From: CAZQQU01 sp964595625 | GTDB taxonomy: Bacteria; Bacteroidota; Bacteroidia; Flavobacteriales; Flavobacteriaceae | DNA: 64,000 nucleotides | Direction of reading: 5' to 3' | Assembly: GCA_964595625.1 (NCBI GenBank) | Contig: CAZQQU010000004.1 | Location: 1 to 64,000, forward strand | Shown here: positions 1 through 7,800 of the stretch, piece after piece | How the letters are laid out: the number at the start of each line of letters is the position of its first letter | Numbering within the stretch: the stretch's first letter is position 1 | The notes under the pieces: model-generated | What the model saw: the letters and a program-made list of their open reading frames with translations, nothing else | The model's database searches: none | Told to the model about the DNA's origin: nothing | Translations under genes and position numbers: made by a program

Positions 1-3000
1 TACAGCTAGTACAGGAGCCGTAGTATCCACAATAGTAAAGGTAGCTGTGGTGCTGACACTATGGCCTATTTCATTAGTAGCAGTAAAGGTAACCGTACGA
101 ATACTCGTATTTCCACAAGGGAATATTTCAGAATCAACTACAAAACTCCAAGTTGCCGGGCTACAAATATCATTGATAACTGCACCTCCATTATTATTTA
201 GCCAGTCAATATAAGCTTGTTCGCTATTTGCATCACACTCTATAGTTTGATTTTGAGCAAAAACTTCTAAAATCACCACACAGGGTAATTCCGTAAAGGT
301 ACAGGTCGGACAAGCCGGGTCGTAGTTCGGATCGCTAGGATCTAACGGACTGGGATCTTCTGAATCATCAGTCACCGGGTCTCCTAGGGGATCCTCCCCC
401 TCAACCGTGGCAATATTGTATACACCACCTTCATTAATATCCAACTGGGTGATGGGGTAGTTATAGGTTGCTGTACCCATTTCTGAAGGATTTAAAGTAC
501 TAGGAATCACTACCAAGCCCACCACACCTAACGTGGGATCATCGATGGTTAAGTTAGTAATAGTAACATTTCCAGTATTTTCTACGGTAAATGTATAAAG
601 TATATGATCTCCGATATTAGCAACGCCATTACCATCCACATCAATGAAAGTTCCCTCTTTCCAAAGAGTCAACTCCGGAGTTTGTAATAATTCCGTAAAG
701 GTACAAGTCGGACAAGCGGGGTCATAATTCGGATCACTGGGGTCTAACGGGTTGGGATCTTCAGAATCGTCTGTCACCGGGTCTCCTTCAAGATCTTCTC
801 CTTCTGCGGTGGCTATATTATAAATACCTCCGTCATTGATATCCGATTGAGTAATGGGGTAATTATAGGTTGCTATTCCTACTTCAGTTGGATTTAAACT
901 ACTCGGTGTTACAACCAAATCCACTACGCCCAAAGTTGGGTCATCAATAGTAATATTGGTAATGGGAACATTCCCTGTATTTTCAACAGTAAAAGTATAA
1001 AGAATATGATCCCCCACATTGGTCATTAAATCTCCATTGGTATCCACATAAGTACCCTCTTTGAATAAGGTCAACTCCGGAGTTTGTATCAATTCATTAA
1101 AAGTACAAGCCGGACAAGTAGGATTGTAATTCGGGTCACTAGGATCTAATGGATTGGGATCTTCAGATTCGTCCAAAATTGGGTTTCCACCTGGATCCTC
1201 TCCAGTAACCATTGCTATATTATATATTCCACCATTATTGATATCCGTCTGAGTAATGGGATAATTGTAAGTAGCAATACCCATTTCTGTTGGATTTAAA
1301 GTATTAGGGGTCACAGCTAAGGCAACTACACCTAATGTTGGGTCGTCAACGGTTATATTGGTAATGGGCACATTACCGGTATTTTCGACCGTAAAAGTAT
1401 ATAGTATATGATCTCCTACATTGTTCATCCCATCTCCATTGGTGTCTACATAAGCTCCCTCTTTAAGAAGAGTTAACTCCGGAGTGGATAAATGCGTATA
1501 GGTACAAGTAGGACACAGGGGGTCATAACTGGGATCACTCGGGTCTAACGGATTAGGATCTTCTGAATCATCGGTAATTGGATTACCTCCGGTATCCTCT
1601 CCGGTGACCGTTGCAATATTATAAATTCCTCCGTTATTGATATCTGTTTGGAGGATAGCGTAATTATAGGTAGCTGTCCCCATTTCAGTTGGATTTAAGC
1701 TACTAGGAGTTACTACCAACCCTATTATGCCTAGGGTTGGGTCATCAATTGTAATATTAATAATGGGCACATTACCCGTGTTTTCTACCGTAAATAAATA
1801 GAATATATGATCCCCCACATTCACGATTCCATCCCCATTGGTATCTACGTAGGTACCTTCTTTGAATAAAGTTAACTCCGGTTCGTTAGGAGTCACTAGA
1901 ACTGAATCTTCGTTATTAGATAAATCTGGATCAAACGTATTGGATGAAATAACCGCAGTATTTAAGAAATCACCAGTAGGATTGACTGTAACTTCAATAT
2001 GTAATAACTCTGAACCTCCATCTATAAGGTGAAAATCATCCCAAATTCCTGTAATTGGATTATATGTTCCAAGCGTAGCAAAATGACTCAGGTAGGTAAA
2101 CCCGGAAGGGATTAAATCAGTAACTTGGATTCCTTCAGCTCGGTGAGGACCGTTATTAATTGCTTGGATTGTAAAAGTAATGGTATCCCCCGGATTTGGG
2201 GTTGCATTGTCTACAGTTTTTAAAACCTCTAAATCTGCTTCACAATCTACAGATTCGATACTTACATATACATCGGAAGGTACACAATCGCCTGCCACTA
2301 AATATTCGATATCGACCACCCCGGTACCAGTAAAGGTGAGAATGGCTTCATCACCATCTAGTACAATGACTCCCGGACCAGACAACACAGTAAAGCTACC
2401 ACCAACAATGCTGGGAATAAGTCGTACTGTTCCATCCGAACAAACAGTTCCATCAGAATTGGTATCTATAGTAACAGTAGCTACTGAAGGAACAGATTCA
2501 GCACCACAGATTTGAACGGAAGCTGTAGAAAATGTAAATGATGACTCAAAACCGGAGGTGTTGGAGCCATTACCCATACTACCATTAATGCGGTGACCTA
2601 CATAACCAAAATTTTCAGTACACTTCATGGTAAGCATAGTGGTATGTCCACCGGTCTCTACAGCTAAAATTATATCAGTTAAAGGTCCGCTAGGTATACC
2701 GGGATTAACATTAGAACCCGATCTACCCAACATACTGGAGTTATTATCTCCCCAATTGTAAATTTCGCCATCTTCGGTAATAACATTTATACTACCGTAT
2801 CTCCAATCGTGTTCATTGGGGCTAATCCAGACAATATTATCCAAGACAGCGCCACCATTGGTATAGGTAGGTTGTACCCACGAACGTCTTTCAGTCGTAG
2901 TAAAATCTCCTAATTGTCTTGAACTGTTATTTCCCAATGTGTACAAATTGCCATCGGTAGCCAAGACATAGTATGAGGCAACTCCGTTAGGCAAGGTTCC

Positions 3001-3885
3001 GGAAAAAGTGGCACCAATCATTTTTATATCCACACCCGGTGGTACAGGATTTACCATTTGAGTGGCTAACGCTCTATTTACAGGGGCACTGTTATCTCCT
3101 TTATAAGAATTAAGTCCCCAAGTCCACAGGGTACCATCGGCACGAAGTGCAAACATAATCCCGGCAGCTCCCCGAGCCACAATCACATCGGTCAAAAAGG
3201 GTTCTCCAGGTTCGTCGGTTCGAACTCGCACCCAATCTGTAGAACCTTCTAATTGGTTTATTGTACCGTTTTGAGATAATACCCATAAATCTCCCCAACA
3301 AGTTGTTATTGTAATAGTATGCGCAGTTACAAACATCATTTTCACATCACCGGGATTCACTCCTGTCGGCAAACCGTTGGTGTTTCCTCCTATGGTTAAG
3401 GGTTGCATTCTATAGTTGGTCGTCAAGTTGGCATCGACCACAATTCCTTCCCTTCCCCATACATGTAATCCGGCCGTAGTTAATAATACTCCTTGTACGT
3501 TACCAGAATAATTGGAGCCTAGGGCAGCTTTAAGAGGGGTGCCGGTAAATCCGTTGTGGAAATTTTCCGGACTGATAACTAAGGGACTCAGCAAGTTAGA
3601 AGTTGAGTTAACATTGGAAGGATGATGTCCAATATTTTCTCCCCAAGCTCTAAAATCTCCATTGGCGTCTCTTACAATGGTGGTATGAAAACCGGATACG
3701 AAATTATCATATTCAATAGTACTCGCATCATTGTTTGAATTGAGACCGAAATTTCTAAAGTCAATTCCGGGACAACCAACAGCGGGTGTAGAACACTGGG
3801 CATTGCTCTGATAGCTACTGATTAAAACCAGTAGAAATACTGCAACTTTTAAAGTTCTTAAGGGATTAGTAAATTTACAATTCAT
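1..3885 (-). CDS. Giant secreted RCC1-like and DUF11-type repeat protein (C-terminus outside window)
   Basis: An open frame of 1295 codons runs off the left edge of the window, so the C-terminus, where a T9SS sorting or gliding-motility-associated domain would be expected, is not seen. It starts at ATG 3883-3885 with a signal peptide (MNCKFTNPLRTLKVAVFLLV, then ISSYQSNAQ). Residues about 60-440 carry RCC1-like blade motifs such as LWTWGLNSYKG, LYTLGNNSSRQLG and IYNWGDNNSSMLG. A DUF11-like domain (DLEVLKTVDNATPNPGDTI) follows near residue 565. Then come four tandem copies of a roughly 134-residue beta-sandwich unit (about residues 670-1205, starting PELTLFKEGTYVDTNGDG), and then an HYR-like domain (TIVDTTAPVLA). 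It lies 3 nt behind the 245-aa gene, so the two are co-transcribed. Probably a surface adhesin or extracellular structural protein exported by T9SS; the function is inferred. Confidence 0.8.
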   Translation of the reverse strand, partial: MNCKFTNPLRTLKVAVFLLVLISSYQSNAQCSTPAVGCPGIDFRNFGLNSNNDASTIEYDNFVSGFHTTIVRDANGDFRAWGENIGHHPSNVNSTSNLLSPLVISPENFHNGFTGTPLKAALGSNYSGNVQGVLLTTAGLHVWGREGIVVDANLTTNYRMQPLTIGGNTNGLPTGVNPGDVKMMFVTAHTITITTCWGDLWVLSQNGTINQLEGSTDWVRVRTDEPGEPFLTDVIVARGAAGIMFALRADGTLWTWGLNSYKGDNSAPVNRALATQMVNPVPPGVDIKMIGATFSGTLPNGVASYYVLATDGNLYTLGNNSSRQLGDFTTTERRSWVQPTYTNGGAVLDNIVWISPNEHDWRYGSINVITEDGEIYNWGDNNSSMLGRSGSNVNPGIPSGPLTDIILAVETGGHTTMLTMKCTENFGYVGHRINGSMGNGSNTSGFESSFTFSTASVQICGAESVPSVATVTIDTNSDGTVCSDGTVRLIPSIVGGSFTVLSGPGVIVLDGDEAILTFTGTGVVDIEYLVAGDCVPSDVYVSIESVDCEADLEVLKTVDNATPNPGDTITFTIQAINNGPHRAEGIQVTDLIPSGFTYLSHFATLGTYNPITGIWDDFHLIDGGSELLHIEVTVNPTGDFLNTAVISSNTFDPDLSNNEDSVLVTPNEPELTLFKEGTYVDTNGDGIVNVGDHIFYLFTVENTGNVPIINITIDDPTLGIIGLVVTPSSLNPTEMGTATYNYAILQTDINNGGIYNIATVTGEDTGGNPITDDSEDPNPLDPSDPSYDPLCPTCTYTHLSTPELTLLKEGAYVDTNGDGMNNVGDHILYTFTVENTGNVPITNITVDDPTLGVVALAVTPNTLNPTEMGIATYNYPITQTDINNGGIYNIAMVTGEDPGGNPILDESEDPNPLDPSDPNYNPTCPACTFNELIQTPELTLFKEGTYVDTNGDLMTNVGDHILYTFTVENTGNVPITNITIDDPTLGVVDLVVTPSSLNPTEVGIATYNYPITQSDINDGGIYNIATAEGEDLEGDPVTDDSEDPNPLDPSDPNYDPACPTCTFTELLQTPELTLWKEGTFIDVDGNGVANIGDHILYTFTVENTGNVTITNLTIDDPTLGVVGLVVIPSTLNPSEMGTATYNYPITQLDINEGGVYNIATVEGEDPLGDPVTDDSEDPSPLDPSDPNYDPACPTCTFTELPCVVILEVFAQNQTIECDANSEQAYIDWLNNNGGAVINDICSPATWSFVVDSEIFPCGNTSIRTVTFTATNEIGHSVSTTATFTIVDTTAPVLAV
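270..1880 (-). repeat. Four tandem 399-402 bp coding repeats
   Basis: The plus-strand landmark aactccgg recurs at 671, 1073, 1475 and 1874, giving spacings of 402, 402 and 399 bp. Each unit encodes about 134 residues with the same order of motifs: PELTLxKEG, DTNGDG, GDHILYTFTVENTGNV, TNITIDDPTLGVV, SLNPTEMGTATYNYPIT, DINxGGIYNIA, then a Cys-containing DPxCPTCTF linker. Unit edges are approximate. Confidence 0.85.
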
Positions 3886-3888
3886 ACA

Positions 3889-4626
3889 TTATAATTTATA
3901 TGTTAGATTAAAATTTTGAATTTGATTATTGATATCAATAAAATCAATGGATATATAGGTATTTGCAGATGCCTGTCCTGATAAGTTAAACTCGAGTGAA
4001 TTTTTTCCAGGCTGTAGCCAAATTGCCTCTTGCATGTGACCTTTAATTGTAGTTCGTATTCCAGAAGTTATCAGCTCTTTTTGATACAAAACCCCCGATT
4101 GATCATAGGATGAAAAATCTACTTCTACACTCAAAGTAGTACCCTTAGTAGCTTGTTCACCTCGTATGGGGGCAGAAAGTTGAATGGTAGAAAAGTCAAA
4201 TACCATATGATATGGGCTGACTTCAATGTCAATTTGCCCGGAACCATGATTACAAATGTGATTAGGATCTACTGAAACTTCTTCCAAATGCAGTTGATAC
4301 TTCCCCGGATTAGGGAAAATATAATTGGCAATACTCCCCGTACCTGCAGCGATTTGCGTACCCGAAGTAGAATGCACTAAATGCCACCGGATAGAGGTAT
4401 CTAAATAATGATTAAAGGGGCTTTTATAAGAAACAACAATGTGCTCCGAGCTTTGCCCATAAAAAGAAGAAAAATTAGTTGTAGTATGGGAATTATCAAC
4501 CGCTACGCTCGGAGCAAAAAAAGATTTTTTTTCCTGAAAGGAAGAGAAACTTAAACAAAATAATATCAACAAAAAGTATAGAGTAAGTTTTTGAAAAAAA
4601 CTTACCCCCATGAGAGTTGGTTTCAT
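3889..4626 (-). CDS. Secreted protein of unknown function, operon partner of the giant repeat protein
   Basis: I do not recognise a family. The 245-residue product starts with a hydrophobic export signal (LTLYFLLILFCLSFSSF, about residues 14-30), preceded by a Lys-containing n-region. The mature part looks like beta-strand-rich immunoglobulin-type modules, with alternating hydrophobic stretches such as TTLSVEVDFSSYDQSG, NSLEFNLSG and YISIDFIDI. No catalytic motif or C-terminal T9SS signal is visible. Its stop codon is 3 nt before the start of the giant RCC1/repeat protein. A promoter with good spacing lies about 190 nt upstream, so the two genes form one transcript. An accessory or partner protein of the large surface protein is a reasonable inference only. 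Confidence 0.65.
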   Translation of the reverse strand: MKPTLMGVSFFQKLTLYFLLILFCLSFSSFQEKKSFFAPSVAVDNSHTTTNFSSFYGQSSEHIVVSYKSPFNHYLDTSIRWHLVHSTSGTQIAAGTGSIANYIFPNPGKYQLHLEEVSVDPNHICNHGSGQIDIEVSPYHMVFDFSTIQLSAPIRGEQATKGTTLSVEVDFSSYDQSGVLYQKELITSGIRTTIKGHMQEAIWLQPGKNSLEFNLSGQASANTYISIDFIDINNQIQNFNLTYKL

Positions 4627-4654
4627 AAATAGTTATTGGAGGTTGGTTGGTCTA

Positions 4655-4686
4655 AATAATTTTACTTCATAATAATTTTACTTCAT
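4655..4686. repeat. 16-bp tandem direct repeat
   Basis: The unit aataattttacttcat occurs twice in a row (4655-4670 and 4671-4686) in the 5' leader of the 3889-4626 gene. It could be slippage-generated; no function is apparent. Confidence 0.7.
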
Positions 4687-4817
4687 GATTTTTAAAAATA
4701 TTAATAATAACATCGGGCAACTACATTACACAGTCGCTTTCAAATTTGTTTTGTCTAATTTTTTTTGTTAGATGTTGGTCTTTAGTAGAAAAAGTAAATG
4801 TTAAATTTTACTTTTTA

Positions 4818-4847
4818 CAAAAGTACAAACTTGTTGATTTATATCAA
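4818..4847 (-). promoter_or_regulatory. Bacteroidota promoter (TTG, 19 nt, TACTTTTG) of the giant-protein operon
   Basis: On the minus strand TTG (plus 4845-4847) is followed by 19 nt and then TACTTTTG (plus 4818-4825). This matches the known Flavobacterium -33/-7 consensus (TTG, 17-23 nt, TAnnTTTG). It predicts a 5' leader of roughly 185 nt before the ATG at 4626. Confidence 0.6.
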
Positions 4848-5286
4848 AAAAACAAAGTAAAACCATACAACATAAATACAACATTTTCATATATATCAGA
4901 TTTTCAATAGATTAATTTCAAATAAAATCTCGAAAAACTTGAAAATTTTTAAAATTTATATAGCTATGATGTATTTCAAGACATAACAAAAAGCGATTTT
5001 GATGAGCAATTATTTATCTTTTGTTCTATTATTTTTTGGTTTTATTGCTTTTTTTAAAAAAAAAGAAAAATAGGGATTGTGAAGTGTAGTAAGAAAAATA
5101 AGGACTAAGTTATCTGTACAACTACATTTTTGTAGGTAATTTGATGTATAGAAAAAACCAAACTATTTATTGATAGTAACAATGAAATCCTATTTTTTTT
5201 TATACAGTCAAACTACCCCTAAATGAAATAGGTGTTTTTATGGGGAGGAGGAAGATTAATTAAGTATTTTTTTATTATAAATAATT
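4848..5286. other. AT-rich intergenic region, no gene seen
   Basis: Together with the leader 4627-4847 this makes a 660-bp gap between two minus-strand genes. It consists of A- and T-runs with stops in all frames. No convincing hairpin terminator for the TPR regulator was found and no RNA gene was recognised. Confidence 0.5.
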
Positions 5287-6801
5287 TTAGAACGATTCCA
5301 TCTCTTGAAAATATTGGAAAATATTTTCATTAGGTGGAAGGTTTAACTTTTTTCGCAATCTATTTTTTTTAGTTTGTACCGAGCGAGGTTCAATAAACAT
5401 AAATTCAGAGATATCTTTGGTACTAAAATTCATATAGATAAGCACACAAAGAATGGTTTCTGACCGTGTTAAATCGGGATGTCTTTTAAATAATGTAGTA
5501 TAAAAAGAGGGGTACGCCTCCTGTACTTTATTTAAAAAATGTGGATCTTTGGCATTTTTAATTTTGGTTAAATCCATCAAAGCTTGAGCTGAATAAATAT
5601 CTTTGATTTCACTCGATTCTTTGTTTATGTTAAGACCAAGACCTTTTTGTACTTTTCTCATACGAAAATAAAAGAGCACTAACACAAGGATTAATACCGC
5701 TATAACACTTCCAAAAACATATTGAATTTTTTGAATTTGCTTAAATTTAAGTTGTTCACCATCTTGCATAATTAAATCCAAAGCCTTTTTAGAAGCCAAC
5801 ACAAGGTTGCCATCTATTTCGTTTTTAGAAGTAATGGCTTTAAGGTTGTAATATTTCGCGGAATCTTGGTTGGTAGTTTGGTAGACCTGTGAGAGTGCTT
5901 TATAAATTTTGGGAAGTTCGGAATTCATGTTGGTTATCTCAGCATTCTTCTTCGCTTGAGTATAGTAATACAATGCATCTTGCAAATTATCGCGTCCCAA
6001 TTCCATATCACCCCAATACTTATATACGGTAGATGTATAGTTAAAGTTGTATTTCTCGGCAATTTCAAGCGACTTATTAAAATAATGAATGGCCGAATCG
6101 TAGGCTTTTAATACTCCATAGTAGTCCCCCTTTAAACCAAATAAATTTACTTTTTGATTGTACACATATTTTTCGTCCAACCGGTGTAAAATAGCTTGGG
6201 CCTGGAGTATATGATAAAACGTGGAATCCCACATCTTTTTGGATTTATATGCATAAGCCAAATTTTCGTGCATAAAAATAGTGTACCGTTTTCGGAGGAT
6301 GGAATCTGATACTTTTTGGATAGATTTAAGGCCTTTGTGATATTCCTCAATAGCTTTATCAGTAAAGTTAATGAGGTTGTAAACTCGACCTTTAACCCGA
6401 TTGATTTCAGATAGCATGATGGGGGTAGACTGGGAGTATTTTTCTTGCTCACACTTAATTAAATACTCTAAGGCATAGTCATAACTTCCCATATTCATTA
6501 AGGCTTGACCAACAAAGAAATAAGCTTGTGCTTTACCCAATGAAAAATCGACAGATTCGCTGAGTTGTTTAGCCTCTAAAGCAAATTTTAGACAGGCTTC
6601 AGGATTAACCTCTCGGTCAGCTTGCTGAGCTAAATCTAATAAACTATCAATAATCCGATGAGTCTCTTCTTTGTTATGTGAATAAGTCCAATTAAGTATA
6701 AAGAATATACAAAAAAAGCTCATCAGATACCGTAAGTTGTTATTACATTGATTATACCACAAGTTGAGCTTATTTTTTATCAACATCGAAATACTAAACA
6801 C
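5287..6801 (-). CDS. TPR membrane protein with LuxR-like C-terminal HTH
   Basis: A 504-residue sensor-type regulator of a kind common in Flavobacteriia. A signal or first membrane segment (SFFCIFFILNWTYS, about 28-41) is followed by a helical TPR region (about 50-345; for example FFVGQALMNMGSYDYALEYL, YFNKSLEIAEKY, YYYTQAKKNAE). A membrane helix follows (YVFGSVIAVLILVLVLFYF, about 361-379), then a cytoplasmic C-terminal HTH (TRSETILCVLIYMNFSTKDI, then SVQTKKNRLRKKLNLP). The layout implies that the TPR part senses in the periplasm and the HTH acts inside. The start is uncertain: GTG at 6801, ATG at 6786 or ATG at 6723 all keep an N-terminal hydrophobic segment. Its C-terminus is clearly paralogous to the 165-aa protein next to it. 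Regulated genes are unknown. Confidence 0.8.
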   Translation of the reverse strand: MFSISMLIKNKLNLWYNQCNNNLRYLMSFFCIFFILNWTYSHNKEETHRIIDSLLDLAQQADREVNPEACLKFALEAKQLSESVDFSLGKAQAYFFVGQALMNMGSYDYALEYLIKCEQEKYSQSTPIMLSEINRVKGRVYNLINFTDKAIEEYHKGLKSIQKVSDSILRKRYTIFMHENLAYAYKSKKMWDSTFYHILQAQAILHRLDEKYVYNQKVNLFGLKGDYYGVLKAYDSAIHYFNKSLEIAEKYNFNYTSTVYKYWGDMELGRDNLQDALYYYTQAKKNAEITNMNSELPKIYKALSQVYQTTNQDSAKYYNLKAITSKNEIDGNLVLASKKALDLIMQDGEQLKFKQIQKIQYVFGSVIAVLILVLVLFYFRMRKVQKGLGLNINKESSEIKDIYSAQALMDLTKIKNAKDPHFLNKVQEAYPSFYTTLFKRHPDLTRSETILCVLIYMNFSTKDISEFMFIEPRSVQTKKNRLRKKLNLPPNENIFQYFQEMESF

Positions 6802-6965
6802 GGGATTTTATTAAAAGTGACTATGAAGTTTAATTAGGCTATTTAAATTTTAACAATAGTAAAAAAAAAATTACACTCCTCAAACTGTTTTTTTCCACCA
6901 TAAAAAGAAGCATTCTAACAAATAGTATACTTATTTACCAGCACTGGTAGTCAAGCAGTTAAAAT

Positions 6966-7463
6966 TTATATGGATATAAGATACGCAAAAATATCAGTAT
7001 GGGGAGGGAGTTTCATTTTTTTTCTTAAACGGTTTTTTTTGGTTTGAACCGATCGATAACCTATAAATATAAAATCTGAAATTTCTTTCATTGAAAATCC
7101 TAAGAATATCATGGCACAAAACTTTAAATCAGAGGTGTTCAAATTAGGGTGTTTTTGAATAAGTTGGTTATAAAAGTCCCTATAGTAAGACTTAAACCGC
7201 ACTAAAAAAGAAGGATCATTATTTTTACAGAGTTCAATAATTTCTGTTAGTGAATGATCACATTGTTGATCCATGGCTTCAATTTTATCATTTTTATGTT
7301 CAACTTCTACCCGTAATAGTTGATTTCTATGGTAAAATTTCCATAGAAAAAAAAGTAAAACAACAATACAAAAAATGAGTAATAGGACCACTTGATTTGG
7401 AATAGAACCATTAAAATTTAAAAAAAACACAACAGTAAATTTAAAAACAAAATACACCACCAA
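6966..7463 (-). CDS. Short membrane HTH protein, probable truncated paralogue of the TPR regulator
   Basis: The 165-residue frame has one membrane helix (VVLLLIFCIVVLLFFLWKFY, about 25-44), a short linker, and an HTH nearly identical in layout to the C-terminus of the 504-aa neighbour (SDLKFCAMIFLGFSMKEISD, then GYRSVQTKKNRLRKKMKLPP). There are no TPRs. No ATG is available before residue 44: the first possible starts are TTG 7463 and two GTGs, directly after an in-frame TAA at 7470-7472. A second frame just upstream encodes hydrophobic segments and meets this frame at an 8-base homopolymer (7420-7427). It may be a remnant of a longer gene, a phase-variable gene, or a genuine short regulator; I cannot decide between these. 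Confidence 0.55.
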   Translation of the reverse strand: MVVYFVFKFTVVFFLNFNGSIPNQVVLLLIFCIVVLLFFLWKFYHRNQLLRVEVEHKNDKIEAMDQQCDHSLTEIIELCKNNDPSFLVRFKSYYRDFYNQLIQKHPNLNTSDLKFCAMIFLGFSMKEISDFIFIGYRSVQTKKNRLRKKMKLPPHTDIFAYLISI

Positions 7464-7757
7464 ACTTTTTTATTCTGATAGGCAAGGTTTAATATGATAG
7501 GTAATAAAAAGAAAATAGGAAAATAAATGGCACTCCAGTAATTCCGCAAAAATAAATTATCAGAAAGTGAAAATCGAGATTTACAGATAACAAATCAACA
7601 ACATTTTAATATCACAACTACAACATACATGTCACAGATTGGATTTGTATATTTTTTAATTATTACTTTTATATAAATATACTTTTAATATAGCTGGAAA
7701 CAAAATGCATAAAGGTTATAAAGTTTCATACCTGGTTGTGGTATTGTTGTAAAAAAA
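7464..7757. other. Intergenic region with possible 5' remnant of the truncated regulator
   Basis: On the minus strand, upstream of the 165-aa frame, one frame reads SRFSLSDNLFLRNYWSAIYF, PIFFLLPIILNLAYQNKKVW, WCILFLNLLLCFF and then a stop near 7420. This has the character of paired membrane helices but no ATG. Nothing else was recognised. Confidence 0.35.
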
Positions 7758-7783
7758 AACCGGAATTTAAAATTCCGGTTTTT
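7758..7783 (-). terminator. Rho-independent terminator of the M16 peptidase gene
   Basis: The inverted repeat accggaatt / aattccggt with a 3-nt loop is flanked by A- and T-runs on both sides, just beyond the stop codon at 7801. It can work in both directions. Confidence 0.85.
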
Positions 7784-7800
7784 TATAATAAAATACAGAT

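Noticed and set aside
2180..2515. 111-codon plus-strand frame inside the giant secreted protein gene
   Set aside because: Antisense shadow of a well-supported long reading frame with Ser/Thr-rich low-complexity composition.
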